A stretch of 10,471 nucleotides of DNA. Origin: Cyanothece sp. UBA12306. GTDB lineage: Bacteria; Cyanobacteriota; Cyanobacteriia; Cyanobacteriales; Microcystaceae. The translations under genes were made by a program, and so were the position numbers. This document shows, one piece after another, positions 6,391 to 10,471 of the stretch. The stretch's first letter is position 1; each line of letters opens with the position of its first letter. The notes beneath the pieces are model-generated. The model was not told the origin of the DNA, ran no database searches, and saw nothing but the letters and a program-made list of their open reading frames with translations. The stretch covers positions 17,408 through 27,878 of the forward strand of contig DLXW01000209.1 in assembly GCA_003448685.1 (NCBI GenBank), in the 5' to 3' direction.

Positions 6391-7638
6391 CTATTTTTGG
6401 GTTTTATGATCTGTTTTCTCCGAAGAGTCCCCCGAATTAGATGGATGATTATTATTAGTTTTCTTGGTTGTTTTTGGCCTATGATTTGAGTGTGACTGAA
6501 GCCATGACATCCGGCTAGGAATTGGAGTACGAGGAACTGCTTGTAATCCTTTGAGCATCTCTGGTAGATGTAAACCTTCAGGTTTGGTTTCCTTGAGTTT
6601 ATGCCAAACAGAACGAGACATCAATAAATTATGCTTAACCCTTTGTGAGCCTAATTTTTCCAAATATTCCTCTCGTTCATGCTGATAGTCAGCAGATACT
6701 AATTCCAAATGTTGAGTCGGGAAACTTTGAACAATGTGCGCCATCTTAATCAATAATTTAGGATAGAGCCAAGTATAAGCAGGATGAACCGTCAATTGAG
6801 CTTGATGGGGTTGTAAACCGTCTTGAGATAAAATTAGTTTAAAATAACCGATAGCCGCTTTCCGTTGAGGTTCAAAAACATAACCCTGAGCGATTTCTGT
6901 GCGATCGCGCCACTGCCGAAATTTGTCCAATAAACCACCGAGAAAAGGTGTTCTGAAATCTTCAGGATGACGATCAAAAACTTGACGCAACAGGGGAGGC
7001 ATAGAAACACAATCTAGTTGATAAAGTAACTGAGCGTCTCCATTACTCACGGGCAACAAATTAGGAATATCTGAGTCCCTTTCAGCGAGTTGTTGCAATA
7101 AATCCGGTGTTAAAGACCAATAAGTTAACTGAGCTAGAGGTTGAAACCCATTTTGACGGTAGAGAGCAAGATTATTTTTTTGATAAATATTAACTTCTAA
7201 AACCCAGGTTCGCGCTTCCCAAATTGCCTCAAAACATTGTCTTAACAATTGAGAACCTACCCCTTTAGGATCATTAAATAATTCTGGTTGATTTCCCCCG
7301 TTAGCTGCCATTACCCTTTCAACGCGCCAAGTGCTACGACTGCTATTAAAAGGGGAAATTTGAACAAATCCTCTTAGTCTTGTTTCTTGAGTATATGCGG
7401 TTTTTACTTCGGCTACGTAAACACAAAAATGATGTTGAAATAGGTTGGGAAACCAACTTAAAAACTTGAGCAATCCAAACCAACGCCGTGCTTGTTGCAA
7501 TTGTTGAACAAATATCGTCGAATTTGACTCTGGATGTTCTTGGGCAAACTCAACTATGATCGTTTCTAGGGTGTCTAAATCCCGATACTGCACGGGACGA
7601 ATCAGAAAATTAGGGGCATCAGATAGGGAAGAAGTCAT
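6391..7638 (-). CDS. GNAT-family N-acetyltransferase-like protein with two GNAT-like halves
   Basis: The 415-residue protein begins with a GNAT module (about 12-175): FLIRPVQYRDLDTLETII, a strand RVERVMA (105-111), the acetyl-CoA-binding region DPKGVGSQLLRQCFE (123-137, pyrophosphate loop K-G-V-G) and NNLALYRQNGFQPL (155-168). The second half (about 200-345) contains YFKLILSQDG, AQLTVHPAYTWLYPKLLIKM and a C-terminal EYLEKLGSQRVKHNLLMSRS that looks like a degenerate second GNAT unit lacking a clear acetyl-CoA loop. The last 35 residues are a low-complexity Lys/Asn/Ser tail, probably disordered. The substrate is unknown. It lies 8 bases upstream of ruvX, and I recall this neighbour pair in other cyanobacteria. 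The start at 7638 gives the expected N-terminus directly before the first GNAT strand. Confidence 0.8.
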   Translation of the reverse strand: MTSSLSDAPNFLIRPVQYRDLDTLETIIVEFAQEHPESNSTIFVQQLQQARRWFGLLKFLSWFPNLFQHHFCVYVAEVKTAYTQETRLRGFVQISPFNSSRSTWRVERVMAANGGNQPELFNDPKGVGSQLLRQCFEAIWEARTWVLEVNIYQKNNLALYRQNGFQPLAQLTYWSLTPDLLQQLAERDSDIPNLLPVSNGDAQLLYQLDCVSMPPLLRQVFDRHPEDFRTPFLGGLLDKFRQWRDRTEIAQGYVFEPQRKAAIGYFKLILSQDGLQPHQAQLTVHPAYTWLYPKLLIKMAHIVQSFPTQHLELVSADYQHEREEYLEKLGSQRVKHNLLMSRSVWHKLKETKPEGLHLPEMLKGLQAVPRTPIPSRMSWLQSHSNHRPKTTKKTNNNHPSNSGDSSEKTDHKTQK

Positions 7639-7689
7639 GGTGCGCTGTGGAGTTGCTCGCTGATTAGTTCTATCTTAACTGTTTTTGTC

Positions 7690-8748
7690 TTATTTTGTTA
7701 TTGTTTGTATTGTTTCTAAACTATGATCAGCTTTAATTTTAATAACTAAATCGACTAATTGGGAGTTTTTAATTAGGGGATTAATAAATAATTCTGGATG
7801 TAGCGATCGCCAAAAATATTCAACAAATTGATCAATTTCTTGCTCACCCATTCCGGTTTTTCCTGATGCAATCATTTTTTGTTCTGCTTCCCTACGCCAT
7901 TGTTTACTATATTGATAATTTATTGGCAGCATCACGAGTAATCTATCTAGTTTTTGCCAAAGGGGTAAGTAAGTTTTTAATTCCTGGTTCATATCTTTAG
8001 CAAATTGTCGATCAGCTTCTGTTATAATTGGTTCTGGGGGATCATTAAATAATTTTTCTTCTACTGGAATTACTCCCACAAACCAACCTTCAAATAAAAT
8101 AATATCAGCTTTTTCAATTGCTTCAAATCCCGTTCTATCACCTGCACCATTCCATAAAGATTTATCAAACCTGGGAACTAAAACTGTTTCAGTTTCTGCT
8201 TTTTGACAGAATTTATCTAAGACTTCAATAGCTAATTGAATATCATGGGTTCCTGGGGGACCACGCCAAATTAAACGGGGATCAATTGCTTGAAGTTGTT
8301 GTCTTTCAACATAAGTTTTATAAAAATCATCCAGGGAAAGGTTAATAGTAACGCAACCTAAATGCCCTAAAATTAAGCGACTGATTTTCGCTAAAGTGGT
8401 TTTTCCTGTGCCTTGTCCCCCCAAAATCCCTTGAATTAAGGGCTTTTTTAAGTTTTGTTTTTCTTGAAATAATTGCCAGGATAAAGGAAGCCATAATTTC
8501 CATAACATTAACAAAATCTGATGCGATTGTTTCAATCCCAAATCCTGGCATAATTGTCTGACATCTTTTTGAACAACACGAAAAAGTTGCGATCGCTCTC
8601 TTATTTTTTCTAAGGCATTTTCTCGAGTAATTCCCCAAACATTGACTGGTGTAGAATTAGCTAATTCTTCAGTTAATAGAAAGTCTAATTGCTCTAAATT
8701 TTCTAAGCTTCCTTGACACCAACTTTCTAGAATATCGCTACAATTCAT
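7690..8748 (-). CDS. glyK: D-glycerate 3-kinase, plant type (GLYK)
   Basis: The enzyme phosphorylates D-glycerate to 3-phosphoglycerate, the last step of the photorespiratory cycle. The 352-residue protein carries a P-loop GGQGTGKT (110-117), SLDDFYKT (138-145), RGPPGTHD (162-169), a VPRFDKS segment, ILFEGWFVGV and HPELFI near the C-terminus, as in plant GLYK and in the homologues of some cyanobacteria. It is unrelated to the bacterial GlxK-type glycerate kinase. The N-terminal 100 residues are helical and match the cyanobacterial form. A uridine/phosphoribulokinase-like kinase is the alternative for the P-loop fold, but the combination of motifs favours GLYK. It follows ycf20 on the same strand after 137 bases and precedes the GNAT gene by 51 bases. 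A HIP1 octamer lies in it at 7803 and another at 8589. Confidence 0.88.
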   Translation of the reverse strand: MNCSDILESWCQGSLENLEQLDFLLTEELANSTPVNVWGITRENALEKIRERSQLFRVVQKDVRQLCQDLGLKQSHQILLMLWKLWLPLSWQLFQEKQNLKKPLIQGILGGQGTGKTTLAKISRLILGHLGCVTINLSLDDFYKTYVERQQLQAIDPRLIWRGPPGTHDIQLAIEVLDKFCQKAETETVLVPRFDKSLWNGAGDRTGFEAIEKADIILFEGWFVGVIPVEEKLFNDPPEPIITEADRQFAKDMNQELKTYLPLWQKLDRLLVMLPINYQYSKQWRREAEQKMIASGKTGMGEQEIDQFVEYFWRSLHPELFINPLIKNSQLVDLVIKIKADHSLETIQTITK

Positions 8749-8885
8749 GATTTTTTATCTAAATTATTGGGTCTAAAACCTAGCTTTTAAAAGTGATTTT
8801 TTTTTGAAGCGTGGCATGAATTCTTGTTAGAAAAACTACTTATAAATTTTGACTTTATTAATCATAAATTAGCCATCAAGTAAGC

Positions 8886-9221
8886 TTAAGAAGCAAGTTT
8901 AAATGCCTCTAAATAAAGGCTGTAAACTATGCCAAGTCTAAAAATATTGATAACATCAAGCCAGAGTGATGGGGTTTTATCCTTGAGTTTTCGACTATAA
9001 AAAATACGACTAATAAATTCTGTAAACAGTAGCATAAATACTGCCATTGTTATATCCCAATAGGCAATTTGTCCTACAGTAGTAGAAACTGCTTGTCCTA
9101 CAAAAAAACCCAGTAATAAACTAATTAAACTGAGGGAAATACGCCGCCAAGGATTATTAAACAGTTGATTAAGGCGATTTTGAGCAGCATCAAATAGGGT
9201 ATTCAAGCGAGTTCTTTGCAT
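8886..9221 (-). CDS. ycf20: Ycf20-family (DUF565) membrane protein
   Basis: The 111-residue protein matches the Ycf20 family, encoded in red-algal plastids and cyanobacteria and nucleus-encoded in plants, where a homologue (NPQ7) affects non-photochemical quenching; the biochemical role is unknown. It begins with an amphipathic basic stretch RTRLNTLFDAAQNRLNQLF, followed by NPWRRISLSLISLLLGFFVG (first membrane helix about 28-50), a second helix about 52-75 (AYWDITMAVFMLLFTEF) and a third hydrophobic stretch about 88-107 (INIFRLGIVYSLYLEAF). Location in thylakoid or plasma membrane is inferred from the family. It is 49 bases downstream of the next gene on the same strand and may share its transcript. 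Confidence 0.9.
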   Translation of the reverse strand: MQRTRLNTLFDAAQNRLNQLFNNPWRRISLSLISLLLGFFVGQAVSTTVGQIAYWDITMAVFMLLFTEFISRIFYSRKLKDKTPSLWLDVINIFRLGIVYSLYLEAFKLAS

Positions 9222-9270
9222 AGAGTAATTCTATTCAAGGGAAATGACTAACAATTCTAGTAGATAATTT

Positions 9271-9750
9271 TTAGTGATGAATTTCTAGGTGTAGGACATA
9301 ATTACCCATCTGAACTCGTCCTGACCATAATTCGTACTCAACTCTTAAATATTCGGGGAGATTTTCTCCGTCTAAGCGTAAACTTCGGGTATAATTGCGT
9401 AAGCGAAAGGAATCGGTCAATTGACCACTATCATCGTTCAACCAATAACGGCTCAGTCCATAAATTCCTTTCTCCCAGAAATGGCGATAACAAAAATGCT
9501 CTTTGCCCTGAAGCGTCATAATCACGCGCGAAGGCGAAATTTCTAACCAAAGTAATTGTTTAGCTGTTCCAACTCTTGAATTTGAGGGTTCCTCGGTTCC
9601 TGAATTAAGACTGTCTAATTGATCTAACAGCAGATGGAATTGTAATTGATCTTTTTGGTAGAGAGTGGCTGATGTTTCAACAGTGGAGAGGATGGGTAAA
9701 TCAGTTGAAACTAAAGCCAGAGAGACAGGGCAATGATGATGGGTAAGCAT
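9271..9750 (-). CDS. Conserved cyanobacterial protein of unknown function
   Basis: A soluble 159-residue protein with no membrane segment or signal peptide. The N-terminal 60 residues are variable and polar (LLDQLDSLNSGTEEPSNSR). The C-terminal two thirds are dense in aromatic and charged residues: WLEISPSRVIMTL (68-80), GIYGLSRYWLNDD (95-107), FRLRNYTRSLRLDGENLPEY (115-134) and LRVEYELWSGRVQMGNYVLH (135-154), a pattern of alternating strands suggesting a small beta-rich domain. I recall similar sequences only from cyanobacteria and know no function. It precedes ycf20 by 49 bases on the same strand. The start ATG at 9750 is followed by a His-rich MLTHHHC; no internal start is clearly better. 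The gene diverges from tRNA-Asn across 147 bases. Confidence 0.75.
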   Translation of the reverse strand: MLTHHHCPVSLALVSTDLPILSTVETSATLYQKDQLQFHLLLDQLDSLNSGTEEPSNSRVGTAKQLLWLEISPSRVIMTLQGKEHFCYRHFWEKGIYGLSRYWLNDDSGQLTDSFRLRNYTRSLRLDGENLPEYLRVEYELWSGRVQMGNYVLHLEIHH

Positions 9751-9849
9751 GGGGAATGATAATTAAAGGAGAGCATAGTTCTAAGATAAATCCCTAATGG
9801 TGAAATTCACAACGCCCTTTTTGGTGAAACTTAATTTTTGATTAAAGAC

Positions 9850-9879
9850 TTGACAAAGCCAAATTGTTATTGCTACTAT
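9850..9879 (+). promoter_or_regulatory. Sigma-70-type promoter of the tRNA-Asn gene
   Basis: TTGACA (9850-9855) is a perfect -35 hexamer. It is followed after 18 bases by TACTAT (9874-9879), a five-of-six -10 match preceded by TGC, which provides an extended -10. Transcription would start near 9886, about 12 bases before the mature tRNA 5' end at 9898, a sensible short leader. This is the best promoter in the window. Confidence 0.85.
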
Positions 9880-9897
9880 AGATAATTGTGTGAGCAA

Positions 9898-9969
9898 TCC
9901 TCAGTAGCTCAGCGGTAGAGCGGTCGGCTGTTAACCGATTGGTCGTAGGTTCGAATCCTACCTGGGGAG
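9898..9969 (+). tRNA. trnN-GUU: tRNA-Asn (anticodon GUU)
   Basis: A full cloverleaf can be drawn over 72 bases. The acceptor stem is TCCTCAG (9898-9904) with CTGGGGA (9962-9968) and discriminator G9969. The D arm is GCTC/GAGC (9907-9910, 9918-9921), the anticodon stem GTCGG/CCGAT (9923-9927, 9935-9939), the loop CTGTTAA with anticodon GTT at 9930-9932, the variable loop 5 bases and the T arm GTAGG/CCTAC around TTCGAAT. The acceptor contains one T-G wobble pair and the anticodon stem one G-T pair. CCA is not encoded, as is usual in cyanobacteria. Only a T4 run follows the gene, so the terminator is unclear. Confidence 0.98.
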
Positions 9970-10216
9970 TTTTAAGAAATGAACAGTATTACAGAATTAG
10001 ACTTAAAGCCACTTATGCTAAATGCGGTTGCCATACCCCTGTTTGACAAAAGCAGGGAGCTTCGGAGCGGGAAATCTATAAGTGGGTTTTGGTAACCGAA
10101 TTTGGTATTATTTCTGCTGTGGCTTTGGAGAGTTGTTAATCGAATTTAGCGGGGGCATTCATCTGACATTTTTAGGTAATTTAATGCAAAAAAATAAAAC
10201 AATTTTAGGTCTTACA
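9970..10216. other. Gene-poor interval downstream of tRNA-Asn
   Basis: No convincing gene is present. A 38-codon plus-strand frame runs from ATG at 9979 to TAA at 10095, without a ribosome-binding site or recognisable family. Inside it, CCCTGTTT (10037-10044) can pair with AAAGCAGGG (10049-10057) around GACA with one bulged G. GGTATGGCAACCGC, on the minus strand of 10024-10037, recurs with two differences on the plus strand at 10444-10457. The rest is AT-rich with no recognisable feature. Confidence 0.5.
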
Positions 10217-10270
10217 GTTTCTCACGAATATTATCGAAATTATAGCAATCAGTAATCATATGTGAGAAAC
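10217..10270. repeat. 9-bp inverted repeat sharing an arm with the palindrome array
   Basis: GTTTCTCAC (10217-10225) is the exact reverse complement of GTGAGAAAC (10262-10270). The second arm is also the left outer arm of the array at 10260-10363, so in single-stranded nucleic acid the two pairings exclude each other. Confidence 0.7.
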
Positions 10271-10281
10271 CAGAACTATTA

Positions 10282-10302
10282 GGACATAATAGTATTATGT
10301 CC
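10282..10302. repeat. Palindrome 1 of the array
   Basis: GGACATAATA (10282-10291), one central G, then TATTATGTCC (10293-10302): ten perfectly paired positions on each side. I recall GGACATAATA-type palindromes as dispersed repeats in several cyanobacterial genomes, which I cannot verify here. Confidence 0.85.
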
Positions 10303-10324
10303 CTACAAGGATGTCTTTGTAGGG
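10301..10324. repeat. Palindrome 2 of the array
   Basis: CCCTACAAGG (10301-10310) pairs with CTTTGTAGGG (10315-10324) through nine Watson-Crick pairs and one G-T wobble around the four-base loop ATGT. Its first two bases are the last two of palindrome 1. Confidence 0.85.
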
Positions 10325-10343
10325 ATTTAACACTGTTAAATCC
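10323..10343. repeat. Palindrome 3 of the array
   Basis: GGATTTAACA (10323-10332), a central C, then TGTTAAATCC (10334-10343): perfect ten-base arms. The first two bases are the last two of palindrome 2. The following sequence, TTCTCCTCATTTT, is pyrimidine-rich but lacks an uninterrupted T tract, so it is not a clear terminator. Confidence 0.85.
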
Positions 10344-10471
10344 TTCTCCTCATTTTCTCACATCAATAGCAGTTTTTAATTGGGTGTACCAATATTTTAG
10401 TTGATCTGAAATTCGCTTAATCAGTAAACCTTAAAATTCCTATGGTATGGCAGTCGCCAAGGTGGTTAGGA

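Larger units (their letters stand above)
10260..10363. repeat. Compound palindromic element: outer 10-bp inverted repeat enclosing three abutting palindromes
   Basis: ATGTGAGAAA (10260-10269) and TTTCTCACAT (10354-10363) are perfect inverted repeats 104 bases apart end to end. Between them lie three consecutive palindromes that share their edge dinucleotides: 10282-10302, 10301-10324 and 10323-10343. The layout would fold as a closed multi-arm junction and resembles a small palindromic mobile repeat (MITE- or REP-like). No clear target-site duplication flanks it and no coding sequence is inside. Confidence 0.75.

Noticed and set aside
8342..8638. 98-codon minus-strand frame
   Set aside because: It overlaps the glycerate kinase in another frame; the kinase carries the P-loop and the conserved motifs.
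9800..9810. GTGAAATTCAC palindrome upstream of tRNA-Asn
   Set aside because: The arms are only 5 bp, and it has no clear relation to either promoter.
9979..10095. 38-codon plus-strand frame just after tRNA-Asn (starts MNSITELDLK)
   Set aside because: It has no ribosome-binding site, no recognisable family and a hairpin inside it, and frames of this length are expected by chance; kept only as a note in the intergenic entry.
10350..10430. Minus-strand 26-codon stretch reading LLIKRISDQLKYWYTQLKTA, which looks like a protein C-terminus
   Set aside because: It is closed by a stop immediately upstream (10431-10433), has no start codon, and its end overlaps the inverted repeat. It may be a gene scrap, but it is too short to support.
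10442..10471. ATG at 10442 or 10447 near the right edge as the start of a gene
   Set aside because: Only 8-10 codons are visible, without a ribosome-binding site, and the same motif recurs inverted at 10024-10037, suggesting repeat sequence.

Overview
The window reads as cyanobacterial chromosome, most likely from a unicellular Crocosphaera/Cyanothece-like lineage, although the genus is an inference. The support is as follows: the sequence is AT-rich; the octamer GCGATCGC (HIP1, a cyanobacterial hallmark) occurs six times (2345, 3426, 4186, 6901, 7803, 8589); there is a ycf20 homologue and a plant-type glycerate kinase; and there are a Uma2 protein, an RTX protein and short palindromic repeats of the kind common in these genomes. 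It looks like ordinary housekeeping chromosome interrupted by small accessory or decayed pieces. I found no defence, secretion or biosynthetic island.

Left part (1-3859). The left edge carries the first 76 codons of a glycogen-debranching-type protein on the minus strand. The next 620 bases hold a decayed VWA-type relic on the plus strand (327-668) and no intact gene. Then comes a tight plus-strand trio. It has speD (AdoMet decarboxylase), a one-base gap, an aminopropyltransferase closer to the agmatine/thermospermine-type enzymes than to classical SpeE, an 11-base gap, and a long RluA-family pseudouridine synthase with a cysteine-bearing N-terminal extension and a coiled coil. SpeD makes the aminopropyl donor that its neighbour uses, so the first two form a polyamine unit. 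The third gene is probably co-transcribed, but its link to polyamines is unknown.

Middle part (3936-5942). This is an accessory patch: a Uma2 nuclease-like gene, a 13-bp perfect inverted repeat, an RTX calcium-binding protein on the minus strand built of near-identical 108-bp units, and an orphan, apparently 5'-damaged ribbon-helix-helix antitoxin.

Right part (5960-9750, all minus strand). Reading 3' to 5' along the plus strand, the transcription order is a conserved cyanobacterial protein, ycf20, D-glycerate 3-kinase (photorespiration), a GNAT-type protein and ruvX. The GNAT-ruvX pair is separated by 8 bases.

Far right. A tRNA-Asn(GUU) gene with a near-consensus promoter is followed by about 500 bases without a convincing gene. 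The notable content there is a compact array of three abutting palindromes (10282-10343) enclosed by a 10-bp inverted repeat, whose left arm can also pair with an upstream segment. That array is the most unexplained structure in the window.
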